A stretch of DNA of 64,000 bases. It comes from Melioribacter sp. (GTDB lineage: Bacteria > Bacteroidota > Ignavibacteria > Ignavibacteriales > Melioribacteraceae). This document shows positions 1 through 7,527 of this stretch, piece by piece (the first letter of the stretch is position 1; the number at the start of each line of letters is the position of its first letter). Under the pieces are notes generated by a model. The model had not been told where the DNA came from, ran no database searches, and was given only the letters and a program-made list of their open reading frames with translations. The DNA lies in contig DYHW01000006.1 in assembly GCA_020723965.1 (NCBI GenBank), positions 56,940-120,939 of the forward strand. Reading direction: 5' to 3'. The translations under genes were made by a program, and so were the position numbers.

Positions 1-1
1 A

Positions 2-898
2 ATGCGCCTTATTCTAACAAAGCATTTATCACGAACCTCTTCTATTTTTCTTGCGCTGCTTGTTACTTTTCTTTGGTCTACTTCGTTTATAATTATCAAG
101 TTGGGGTTAAACGAACTTCCTCCACTTACTTTTGCGGGACTGCGATATATACTTGCTTTTTTCTTTCTGCTTCCGTTTGCGTTCACAAAAAGCCGGCTCG
201 AAGAGATACGAAACATCGATCGCATAGGGTGGATCAAACTTACCGCACTTGGCTTTTTATTTTACACTTTCACGCAAGGAACTCTGTTTATCGGTTTATC
301 TCTTCTTCCGGTCGTTAGCGTCAGCTTGATTCTCAATTTCACCCCCTTAGTTGTTGCGCTTATGGGAATTTTCTTTCTCTTAGAAAAACCAACCCGCATT
401 CAATGGCTTGGCGCTCTGTTGTTCATTCTAGGAATTATCGTTTACTTTTATCCGGTTGAGTTATCCTCTAACCAAACTTTAGGAATTGTTGTTATGTTAA
501 TTGGTGTGATTACAAATTCGAGTTCTGCAATTCTTGGCAGGGCAGTAAATCGTAGCGGTAAATTCTCTCCGCTTGTCGTTACTGCTATTAGTATGGGAAT
601 AGGTTCAATGGTTCTTCTAATTGTTGGTCTCGCAATACAGGGAATGCCCCCGATCAGTTTAAGGAATTTTCTTTTTTTACTTTGGCTTGCCGTTATAAAC
701 ACAGCTTTTGCATTTACTCTTTGGAATTTAACTTTACAGAAACTTACTGCAATGGAATCGAGCATTATCAATGGAACTATATTGATTCAAGTTGCTGCGC
801 TTGCATGGTTTTTTATTGATGAACCAATATCTCTTAAGGAAGGAATAGGAATGCTGGCAGCGGCAATTGGCGCTCTGTTAGTGCAAATTAAGAAATGA
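2..898 (+). CDS. EamA/DMT-family transporter
   Basis: An inner-membrane permease of the drug/metabolite transporter superfamily, whose members export amino acids, metabolites or drugs; the substrate cannot be told from sequence. The 298 residues are almost entirely hydrophobic and split into two EamA repeats (about residues 14-146 and 158-295), giving roughly ten membrane helices. Both the length and the 'WSTSFIIIKLG' start of the first repeat are usual for the family. The ATG lies one base from the window edge, so an upstream start or ribosome site cannot be checked, but the length suggests the gene is complete. It stands apart from the next gene (123 bp). Confidence 0.85.
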   Translation: MRLILTKHLSRTSSIFLALLVTFLWSTSFIIIKLGLNELPPLTFAGLRYILAFFFLLPFAFTKSRLEEIRNIDRIGWIKLTALGFLFYTFTQGTLFIGLSLLPVVSVSLILNFTPLVVALMGIFFLLEKPTRIQWLGALLFILGIIVYFYPVELSSNQTLGIVVMLIGVITNSSSAILGRAVNRSGKFSPLVVTAISMGIGSMVLLIVGLAIQGMPPISLRNFLFLLWLAVINTAFAFTLWNLTLQKLTAMESSIINGTILIQVAALAWFFIDEPISLKEGIGMLAAAIGALLVQIKK

Positions 899-947
899 TG
901 TAGTTCAAAATTTTTTGTTCATCTGCCCACTTTTTCAAAAACAATTC

Positions 948-955
948 TAAGTTTG
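948..955 (+). promoter_or_regulatory. candidate Bacteroidota-type -7 box
   Basis: TAAGTTTG matches the -7 consensus TAnnTTTG exactly and lies 66 bp ahead of the thioredoxin-like gene at 1022. No TTTG is seen 19-20 bp upstream, so support is weak. Confidence 0.25.
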
Positions 956-1021
956 GAATCCTTTCTTCGCCATCTTTCATCTTATCTGCTGTAAATAAAA
1001 TTTAATTATGGAGATACTTTA

Positions 1022-1378
1022 ATGCTCAAAACAAACTTAACTCACGCTTTATCCGAAAAAGAACACTCGGAATTTTTAAAGAATAACGAAAACGTAATGA
1101 TCTGCTGCGGAAGAATGGGCCCTATGTGTATTCCTGTTTATGAAGTTATGGAAGAACTTGAAAACGAATACCCACATGTAAAATTCGCAGATATGGAATT
1201 TGACATTCCCGATGCTAAAGTTATAAGAAACTTGCCCGAATGCCGCGGCTTTGCAGGACTTCCATTTGTAGTTTATTATAAGAATGGAAAAGTTGTAAAA
1301 GCAACAAGCAGCATTCAATCAAGGGAACAGATAACAAATATTCTTGACGAGAATTTCCGCACCAATGGCAATAAATAA
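1022..1378 (+). CDS. atypical thioredoxin-like protein (CCGRMGPMC)
   Basis: A small cytosolic thioredoxin-fold protein of 118 residues. The usual WCGPC is replaced by C28-C29-G-R-M-G-P-M-C36, so the redox cysteines are spaced differently from classical thioredoxin; the cis-proline region 'FAGLPFVVYYKNGK' (about residues 77-90) and the following strand are retained. The gene is followed after 98 bp by a thioredoxin reductase-like gene, which suggests it is that enzyme's substrate. A good ribosome site (GGAGATACTTT) precedes the ATG. The fold call is firm; the electron donor and target are inferred. Confidence 0.8.
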   Translation: MLKTNLTHALSEKEHSEFLKNNENVMICCGRMGPMCIPVYEVMEELENEYPHVKFADMEFDIPDAKVIRNLPECRGFAGLPFVVYYKNGKVVKATSSIQSREQITNILDENFRTNGNK

Positions 1379-1476
1379 CTTTCTGATGTCTCTTTCTCTC
1401 TTTGTTTTCTTTTTGAAGGAGTCTATTCATTTAGATAATGATGAGCAGCGAAGACTATAATAATAAGGACTCATTT

Positions 1477-2427
1477 ATGTCTATGCAAAATCACTTCGAT
1501 GTAATTGTAATTGGTGCCGGAGCCGCCGGCTTAACTGCCGGAATTTATTTGTCGCGAGCAAAAGTTAGCTCCTTAATACTTAATGAGGGCGCGATTGGCG
1601 GACAAATGGTGCTGACACACGAAATTGCAAATTATCCGGGAATAGAAAAGATCAGCGGCTATGAACTTGCCCGCAATATGAAAGCCCAGGCACAAAAATT
1701 CGGCTGTGTTATTAAATCGAACATAAAAATAACAGAGTTGGAACTTGATGGTGAAATCAAACGCGTCGTTGTAAATAACAAAGATGTTTACACATCGCAC
1801 GCTGTAATTATTGCTACGGGGGGGAAATCAAGAACCGTCGGAGTTCCAGGCGAAGATGAATTTAAAGGAAAAGGAATTTCTTACTGCGCTACGTGCGACG
1901 GTGATTTCTTTCAAGATAAAGAGATAATTGTTGTTGGGGGCGGCAACACGGCACTCGAAGAAGCAGTTTCTCTCACAAAGTACGCTTCGCGCGTTACAAT
2001 TGTTCATCAGTTCAATCATTTCCAAGCATTAGAGCATTATGTACTTGAAGCAGAGAATAATTCGAAGATCAATTTCATCATGGAGTCGAAAATAATTGAA
2101 TTTGCCGGCGATAAAAAATTAAAACGCGTCAAGATTCTGCATCAACCTAAACAAGAGATAACTGAAATGGAAATAGACGGAGTGTTTGTTTTTATCGGTT
2201 ATGTTCCCAATACAGAAAAGCTTGAAGGCAAAGTTGATCTTAATAATTGGAAGGAAATTATAGTAGATAAAAACATGGGCACAAATGTTTCGGGCGTTTT
2301 TGCTGCCGGCGATTCTATTGCTAAACGTTACCGCCAAGTTACTACTGCTGTGGCAGATGGAACTATTGCCGCTTTAAGCGCTTTGGAATATGTAAATACT
2401 ATTAAAAAAGAAAAAGTAACTGTTTAA
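1477..2427 (+). CDS. trxB: thioredoxin reductase-like flavoprotein
   Basis: A low-molecular-weight flavin disulfide reductase of 316 residues, expected to pass electrons through FAD and a CATC disulfide (about residues 137-140) to a thioredoxin. The FAD GAGAAG motif is at residues 13-18 and the second dinucleotide motif GGGNTALEEA at 154-163. The HRRxxxR motif that binds the 2'-phosphate of NADPH in classical TrxB is replaced by 'HQFNHFQA', so NADPH use is doubtful; NADH or another donor is possible. Start chosen at 1477 because AAGGA lies 7 bp upstream; an ATG at 1438 in frame would add 13 residues but has a 17-bp gap to its GAAGGA. Confidence 0.88.
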   Translation: MSMQNHFDVIVIGAGAAGLTAGIYLSRAKVSSLILNEGAIGGQMVLTHEIANYPGIEKISGYELARNMKAQAQKFGCVIKSNIKITELELDGEIKRVVVNNKDVYTSHAVIIATGGKSRTVGVPGEDEFKGKGISYCATCDGDFFQDKEIIVVGGGNTALEEAVSLTKYASRVTIVHQFNHFQALEHYVLEAENNSKINFIMESKIIEFAGDKKLKRVKILHQPKQEITEMEIDGVFVFIGYVPNTEKLEGKVDLNNWKEIIVDKNMGTNVSGVFAAGDSIAKRYRQVTTAVADGTIAALSALEYVNTIKKEKVTV

Positions 2428-2497
2428 TATTGTGCGCTGCATAGAACCTAAAAATGTCTTTCACAATTATAACATTAAAAAAAGAGAGCGCTCAAAT

Positions 2498-2869
2498 ATG
2501 AAAATTGCATTTGCAACAGACAACGGTTCTTCAATTAGTCAACATCTTGGACGAGCAAATTATTTTGAAGTGATAGATGTAGAAAACGGTTCTGTAACTT
2601 CCAGAGAAAGAAGAGATAAACCTGTTTTCCAACATCAGCATAATAACCATGATCGAAATCATGAACAGCATCAAAAGAGACACGAAGCAATAGCAGAACC
2701 AATCAAAGATTGCAATATGGTGGTTGCGCGCGGTATGGGCTTCAGCATTTTCAACTTCTTAACTTCTCTTGGAATAACTCCAATTGTTACAACTATTAAA
2801 GAAATCGATGACGCTCTATCAGAGATTGTTGAGGGAACTATTCAAAACCATACCGAACGGCTTCACTAA
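2498..2869 (+). CDS. NifX/NifB-type dinitrogenase cofactor family protein
   Basis: A 123-residue protein of the Nitro_FeMo-Co family (the fold of NifX, NafY and the C-terminus of NifB), whose members bind or carry iron-sulfur or molybdenum clusters. The start 'MKIAFATDNGSSISQHLGRA' and the later 'VVARGMGFSIFNFLTSLGI' are characteristic. An insert at about residues 45-63 is rich in His, Asn and Gln (nine His), a likely metal-binding loop. No nitrogenase gene is near, so a role in nitrogen fixation is not supported. It follows the thioredoxin reductase by 70 bp and may be cotranscribed. Start chosen at 2498 because it fits the family start and has AGAGAG upstream. Confidence 0.8.
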   Translation: MKIAFATDNGSSISQHLGRANYFEVIDVENGSVTSRERRDKPVFQHQHNNHDRNHEQHQKRHEAIAEPIKDCNMVVARGMGFSIFNFLTSLGITPIVTTIKEIDDALSEIVEGTIQNHTERLH

Positions 2870-2933
2870 TTTTGCTATTTGATATTGAAGCACTATCTCT
2901 TTTACTTTGTACAGTAAAGGAGATGGTCTTTTT

Positions 2934-3833
2934 ATGTCCTCGTTCAAAATTACCGCTATTGGCGAAATACTTTATGATATTTATCCCGACAAAAAACGAT
3001 TGGGCGGTGCGCCTTTTAATTTTATCTATCACGTTTGGAAAATTATTGAAACCACAAATTTCATTTCAAGTGTTGGCAGTGATGAGAACGGAAATGAGAT
3101 CATCGCACATTTAAGTTCGATCGGATTCAACACAAGCTACATTTCAATCGACAAAGATCATCCAACCGGAACCGTGCACATAAAACTGCGCAAAGATAAA
3201 ACTCCACAATTTACAATTTCGCCAATGTGCAGCTATGATTACATCACTCTCAACGATAAAATCAAACAATTGGTGGAAAAAGAAACAGACCTTCTTTATT
3301 TCGGCACTCTATCACAAAGATTCATAACAACGCGTAATACCACCCAGTCTCTTCTCTCAAAGAAAATAAAATACTTTTGCGATCTCAACCTTCGCCATAA
3401 CTTCTTCTCAAAAGAAATAATCAGGTCGGCTCTTTCCTCCAGCAATTTGGTTAAAGTTAGTTATGATGAACTCAAAATAATAAACAGATTTATATACGAT
3501 GGAATTGTAAGCGAAAACATCCTCATACAAAAATTGATAAATGATTTTGAAATTGATTTGTTCTGTGTAACTCTCGGCGCCGATGGCGCACTGCTTGCAT
3601 CCCAAAATGAAATCAATAAATACAGCGTAAAAATTAATTATCCTGTTGATACTGTTGGCGCAGGCGATGCTTACGCAGCAATTCTTTGTCTTGGTTATTT
3701 GTACGGATTTCAGATAGCTGAGATCAACAAACTTGCTAATGAGTTTGCCGCGGAAATTTGTATAATTAGCGGGGCACTGCCGGAAAGTGATTCTATTTAT
3801 ACTAAATACAAAAATATTTTTAGTGGTTTATAA
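2934..3833 (+). CDS. PfkB-family carbohydrate kinase (fructokinase-like)
   Basis: A ribokinase/PfkB-superfamily sugar kinase of 299 residues that would phosphorylate a sugar with ATP. The N-terminal GGAPFNF motif is at residues 24-30 and the PfkB signature DTVGAGDAYAA at 239-249, with D245 the expected catalytic base. The order of motifs and the length fit fructokinases, but 2-keto-3-deoxygluconate kinase or other sugar kinases cannot be excluded. The start at 2934 has AAAGGAG 11 bp upstream; a start at 2907 would lie before this site. It sits alone, 64 bp after the NifX-like gene. Confidence 0.85.
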   Translation: MSSFKITAIGEILYDIYPDKKRLGGAPFNFIYHVWKIIETTNFISSVGSDENGNEIIAHLSSIGFNTSYISIDKDHPTGTVHIKLRKDKTPQFTISPMCSYDYITLNDKIKQLVEKETDLLYFGTLSQRFITTRNTTQSLLSKKIKYFCDLNLRHNFFSKEIIRSALSSSNLVKVSYDELKIINRFIYDGIVSENILIQKLINDFEIDLFCVTLGADGALLASQNEINKYSVKINYPVDTVGAGDAYAAILCLGYLYGFQIAEINKLANEFAAEICIISGALPESDSIYTKYKNIFSGL

Positions 3834-3839
3834 AACTTT

Positions 3840-4238
3840 TTATCTTTTTGAGGGCTTATCCTGTTTTGTTTGTGTCAATTCTACTTCTATTTTATCTGGC
3901 AGCAAGTTATACATTGAACCCGTCAAATAATCTAATAGCGCTCCGGGTATTATTCCATTAAATACATTTCCCCAAAACCAAAAAGATATTTTTCTTGTTA
4001 TTTGCGTCTCGTATGTTTCGTATCCTTCCAAATCTATTTTAACTATATGATTATTTTTTCTTTCAAGATTTATTGCCTGCGGCGTTGTTCCATATTTTTT
4101 CCCATCGATCGTTATTTTAGCGTTCGCGGGAGTAGTCTTAATTACAACTTCTTGCGTTGTTGTGTTGATAATAGTTGCGCATGAATTAAGCAAAAGGGAG
4201 CCGCTTAATATTAATATCTGAAATAAGGCACTTTTCAT
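3840..4238 (-). CDS. PEGA-domain lipoprotein
   Basis: A 132-residue predicted lipoprotein: a hydrophobic signal ends in a lipobox LLLNSC with Cys20 as the lipidated residue. The mature part contains a PEGA-type domain ('ITIDGKKYGTTPQAINL...HIVKIDLEGYE', about residues 36-75), a small beta fold common in surface proteins, followed by a more hydrophobic C-terminus. It ends 6 bp from the convergent sugar kinase gene. The start at 4238 has AAAGGA upstream; an ATG further out would add a non-signal leader. Exact function unknown. Confidence 0.75.
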   Translation of the reverse strand: MKSALFQILILSGSLLLNSCATIINTTTQEVVIKTTPANAKITIDGKKYGTTPQAINLERKNNHIVKIDLEGYETYETQITRKISFWFWGNVFNGIIPGALLDYLTGSMYNLLPDKIEVELTQTKQDKPSKR

Positions 4239-4463
4239 TTTGATGATCCTTTTTATTTCTATTATCGTAAAAATATTTGTTAAAATTAACATTTAAGGTA
4301 GAAATACTGATTTTTTTCGCCCCGGTTCTTCTTCTGTTTTTCGGATTCTTTAACGAAAAAGATTTTTTAGATAGACCATTCATAGTATTGACCGAAATAT
4401 TTTTGTGCCAAAGGCATCACTTCGTGATTTTTTATGTCAGGATATTTTTAAAATGATTTTTCC

Positions 4464-4519
4464 CATCATCCATCAAACATCATCCATCATCCATCATCCA
4501 TCATCCATCAAACATCAAA
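4464..4519. repeat. heptanucleotide tandem repeat, 8 units
   Basis: Eight consecutive perfect 7-bp units, each CATCATC or CATCAAA (order C,A,C,C,C,C,A,A where C is CATCATC and A is CATCAAA). The array overlaps the premature end of the truncated DNA alkylation repair gene. It resembles the short tandemly repeated heptanucleotides (STRR) known from cyanobacterial genomes. It is not a CRISPR: units are contiguous and there are no spacers. Confidence 0.9.
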
Positions 4520-4732
4520 CATTGCAGCTATATGCCTCGCTTCGTGAAATCCGCTTTCCCAAAGTTCTAAAGCCAGTTTATGATTTTTGCCGATTTTTTT
4601 TGCTAGTGCGCGCATCATCGGAACATTTATTCCAAAAGCTTTCTTTACATTAATTCCATATCGAGCCATCCCTTTAATATTACAGGGATTGTAATGTTTT
4701 TGCAGCGTTGCAATTACTTCTTCGGCTTTCAT
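4508..4732 (-). pseudogene. truncated DNA alkylation repair protein (AlkD-like)
   Basis: Encodes the first 74 residues of a HEAT-repeat DNA glycosylase of the AlkD/DNA_alkylation family, which removes alkylated bases; family members are about 220-240 residues. The recognisable part ('YGINVKKAFGINVPMMRALAKKIG', 'ALELWESGFHEARHIAAM', written here in parts) matches the family N-terminus. It then runs into the heptanucleotide repeat, where a stop is met at 4508. No continuation of the family was found further along on this strand in any frame, so the gene looks truncated and probably inactive. Confidence 0.75.
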
Positions 4733-4810
4733 AAATTCCTTTTAAAAAGAACCGGTGATATTCTGATTTTTCAATGGTTCAAGAAATGAGTATTTGCCTT
4801 AAGCAATTTT

Positions 4811-5323
4811 TTATTGTCGAAAGCGGATAGATGCAAGCAAATTTCGAATTTCTTCTTTCGAGAATGGTTTTGCTATATAATAATTACAGCCTGCGGCAAG
4901 AAATTCTTCTTTATCTCCTTTCGATGCAAAGGCAGTCACTGCTATTATTGGCAGGTGTTCACAGTCAGGCATTTTCCGGATCTCTTTTGTAACTTCTATT
5001 CCGCTTTTGCCTCTGCCAAGATTTATATCCATCAAAACAGCCGCGTAATTTTTTTTCTTAACGGCATCGATTGCTGAAGCGGTATCTGCTGCTATATCGA
5101 CCTGATAGATATCTTTCAAAAAAAGTATAATTACATCTTGTGTAATCTCATCGTCTTCTACTAAAAGTATTCTCTTTATTTTTTCTTCGCTTATTTTTTC
5201 CAATCGTTTGTCTTTTGCAATTGAATTATCGCTCATATCTTCTGCAAGCGAACTAGAATTCTGTGAGTCTAAATGAATTGTGTAATTATAGTTAGACCCC
5301 ATATTAACTTCTTTTGATTCCAT
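4811..5323 (-). CDS. single-domain response regulator with long N-terminal extension
   Basis: A 170-residue protein with one receiver domain (about residues 50-168) and no output domain. The acidic pair is E56-D57-D58, the phosphoacceptor D99 ('LMDINLG'), T130 and K152 of 'AKPF' complete the active site. Residues 1-48 are a polar, Ser/Asp-rich extension not usual for CheY-like proteins; internal Met at 8 or 30 could be alternative starts. It probably relays phosphate within a phosphorelay or regulates a partner protein. No cognate kinase is adjacent; the nearest kinase is at 11586-13166. Confidence 0.85.
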   Translation of the reverse strand: MESKEVNMGSNYNYTIHLDSQNSSSLAEDMSDNSIAKDKRLEKISEEKIKRILLVEDDEITQDVIILFLKDIYQVDIAADTASAIDAVKKKNYAAVLMDINLGRGKSGIEVTKEIRKMPDCEHLPIIAVTAFASKGDKEEFLAAGCNYYIAKPFSKEEIRNLLASIRFRQ

Positions 5324-5749
5324 TTTTTCCCCTCAAACAAACTAAATATTTTTAGTTGATAATAATTCTTAACAAAAGTTTTAAAAATTTACATCGCACT
5401 TTTTGTCAATTAACTAAAATGTTGCAAATATTGCGCCTCTGTTATTTTTGATACTCTTAGCAACGAGAAGTTAAAACCGCATTTGCTGTTTTGTCGTATA
5501 GTGCAACTCTAAAGAGAAAGCTCTAATCATAATATTATCATTGCCATTTTTAATTTAATAATATTCTGGCAAACTTTATTTCCTTAACATGTAAAATTAA
5601 CATGCAAAGAGCCGTTTTCTTTCTCTTTATATTTTAATATAAACAATTTACTGCACTATTTTTATCAGATAGGAACAATTTTTAAAAAATTTATTTGGCA
5701 AGGGTCAGCATCAAAAAATTTATCTTTTTCATATTGCTGCGGTTCTGTT
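5324..5749. other. intergenic region, nothing recognised
   Basis: 426 bp of AT-rich DNA between the receiver gene and the RluA gene, both on the minus strand. I see no coding frame, tRNA or strong hairpin. Confidence 0.6.
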
Positions 5750-6433
5750 TTATAAGGCAGCGCAAATATTGAGGAGTTTCTTGAACGATTCAGGGAGGGG
5801 CGCTTCGACTGTAATTCTTTCATTATTCGGAAGATGAAACTCTATTTGCTTAGCATGCAGCATTAAGCGCGGAAATTTTTGTTGAACTGATCTATTACCG
5901 TAGCGAACATCGCCAACGATTGGATTGCCGATAGCATAAAGATGAGCGCGTAATTGATGACGGCGTCCCGTTGATGGATTTAATTCCAATAAAGTGTAAT
6001 TCGTAAATCTTGAAACAACGTGATATTTTGTTTCGCTTGGCTTTCCTCTTTGTTCATCTATACCCATTCTTCCCGAGCCAAACTGGCGGATCGGTTTATC
6101 GATAACGCCATCATTTTCCTTTATAATTCCATGCACAAGTGCGATGTACTGTTTTTTTATGCTTCGCACAGCAAATTGATTGTTAATGAATTTATGCGCT
6201 TTCGGATTTTTTGCAAAAAGAATTACTCCGCTCACTTCTTTATCGATACGGTGCACAATAAAAAGTTTGTCCGATATTTTTTTTTCAAGCAGCCAATGAA
6301 GCGCGGCTTTTGAAATATCGTTCTCAGAAATAGAGGCGATGCCTTCCGGCTTATTCACTGCAATAATATCTGTGTTCTCGAAAAGAACTTCAATCTGTGT
6401 GAAGTTAGAGTGTCGTAATAATTTTTGTGCCAC
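5750..6433 (-). CDS. RluA-family RNA pseudouridine synthase
   Basis: Converts uridine to pseudouridine in rRNA or tRNA. The 227 residues hold a catalytic domain only: the signature HRIDKEVSG at residues 61-69 places the catalytic Asp at 64, and 'NPSTGRRHQLRAHL' near residue 160 is the second family motif. No S4 RNA-binding domain is present, as in RluA/TruC-like members. The exact target base is not deducible. It lies 16 bp downstream of the YgjV-GNAT gene on the same strand and is probably cotranscribed. Confidence 0.88.
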   Translation of the reverse strand: MAQKLLRHSNFTQIEVLFENTDIIAVNKPEGIASISENDISKAALHWLLEKKISDKLFIVHRIDKEVSGVILFAKNPKAHKFINNQFAVRSIKKQYIALVHGIIKENDGVIDKPIRQFGSGRMGIDEQRGKPSETKYHVVSRFTNYTLLELNPSTGRRHQLRAHLYAIGNPIVGDVRYGNRSVQQKFPRLMLHAKQIEFHLPNNERITVEAPLPESFKKLLNICAAL

Positions 6434-6449
6434 AGCTTAATTAACCTTT

Positions 6450-7097
6450 TCAAGATTTCAAATTTGAAAACTGTTCAATTTCGCGGCAGTAAACCTGTTT
6501 TGAATCTAAACTTGTTTTTTCAAAACCCATTTTTTTCAAATACTGTTCGTGTTTTTTATTCCCCGGGTCACTATAAATTTTTTTTACTTTTCTTTCTTTC
6601 ATTATCTCTTGATAAACGTATTTGCCTATTTTAAAATCACGATAGCCAGGAATTGCGTAATCCAGTTTTACATAAATGCTGTCATCCTCAAGATATTCTG
6701 CGCAAACAAGTCCCGCTGGAATTGAATTTCTCAACACAAAGAGAACGTGACTTTTGTTGTTTGGCTCGAAAGAAAAAGCGGGTATGTATTTCTTTATATC
6801 TTTCTCGTGAAATTTCAAAAAGTAGCCGAGGTATTCAGAGTCGTGTTTAACTTCCAGCACTCTGAAATATTCTTTCGTCGAAAATATTTCGATGATGTAG
6901 TAAATATCAACAAGAGTAATAAAACCATTTACCAATGCTACCGGAAGAGCGTCTATTATTATTCCATAAGCAGTAAAGAATACAGCGCCAATAAAATTTA
7001 TTATCCTTAGTTTCACTATCGAACTCATCATCAGCGAAACAGCAACCAAAACCGAAGCTACGTAACCGATAATTTCTATAATTTGCGAATCGTTCAA
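6450..7097 (-). CDS. YgjV-like membrane domain fused to a GNAT-like domain
   Basis: A 215-residue protein with two parts. Residues 1-75 contain three hydrophobic helices resembling the small inner-membrane YgjV family. Residues about 80-205 look like a GNAT acetyltransferase: beta strands with 'FVLRNSIPAGLVCAEY', a degenerate acetyl-CoA loop 'RDFKIGKYVYQEIM' and the closing 'YLKKMGFEKT'. The enzyme domain would face the cytoplasm, anchored to the membrane. The substrate is unknown. It is first in a two-gene unit with the RluA gene. Confidence 0.65.
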   Translation of the reverse strand: MNDSQIIEIIGYVASVLVAVSLMMSSIVKLRIINFIGAVFFTAYGIIIDALPVALVNGFITLVDIYYIIEIFSTKEYFRVLEVKHDSEYLGYFLKFHEKDIKKYIPAFSFEPNNKSHVLFVLRNSIPAGLVCAEYLEDDSIYVKLDYAIPGYRDFKIGKYVYQEIMKERKVKKIYSDPGNKKHEQYLKKMGFEKTSLDSKQVYCREIEQFSNLKS

Positions 7098-7527
7098 GCT
7101 AAAACTCCTTTTTTTGAAAGTAAATTTAATCCAAAATTGTCATTAGAAAAGGACTTATGATAAATCGACTAATATTTTCTAATTAACAATCTGGATTTAA
7201 GATTTGTTGGGAAAAATTGTGTATCTAAAATCCTAGTGGAAACAAATACAGAACCAGCCGGAAAAATGACCCAAATGGAAAAATTAAATTGTTGTTAGCA
7301 TTTAAAACTAAGCCCGACTTATCATGTCAAATAAAAAAAAGCAAAGCCGCAAATAAAAATCTTTAATAATCCTAAGAGCTTAAGAACAAAACACAAGGGA
7401 ATTTTTTAACATTATTTTGGGTTTTTGTTCGAATTTTAATAAAAACATTCTTGCTAACATAATTGTCAACTCTTAATTTGTGGAGGGGATCAAATTCTTA
7501 AAATCATTTTTAGAAGAGAGTGCTAAT
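7098..7527. other. intergenic region between divergent genes
   Basis: 430 bp between the divergent YgjV-GNAT and amidase genes. It must hold promoters for both, but no convincing TTTG/TAnnTTTG pair was found; TTAATTTG at about 7473 is a near match. No coding frame or RNA gene recognised. Confidence 0.5.

Noticed and set aside
2498..2869. Nitrogen fixation gene
   Set aside because: Only the small cluster-binding fold is present; no nif structural or assembly gene lies nearby.
4464..4519. CRISPR-like repeats
   Set aside because: Units are 7 bp and contiguous with no spacers, so this is a simple tandem repeat.
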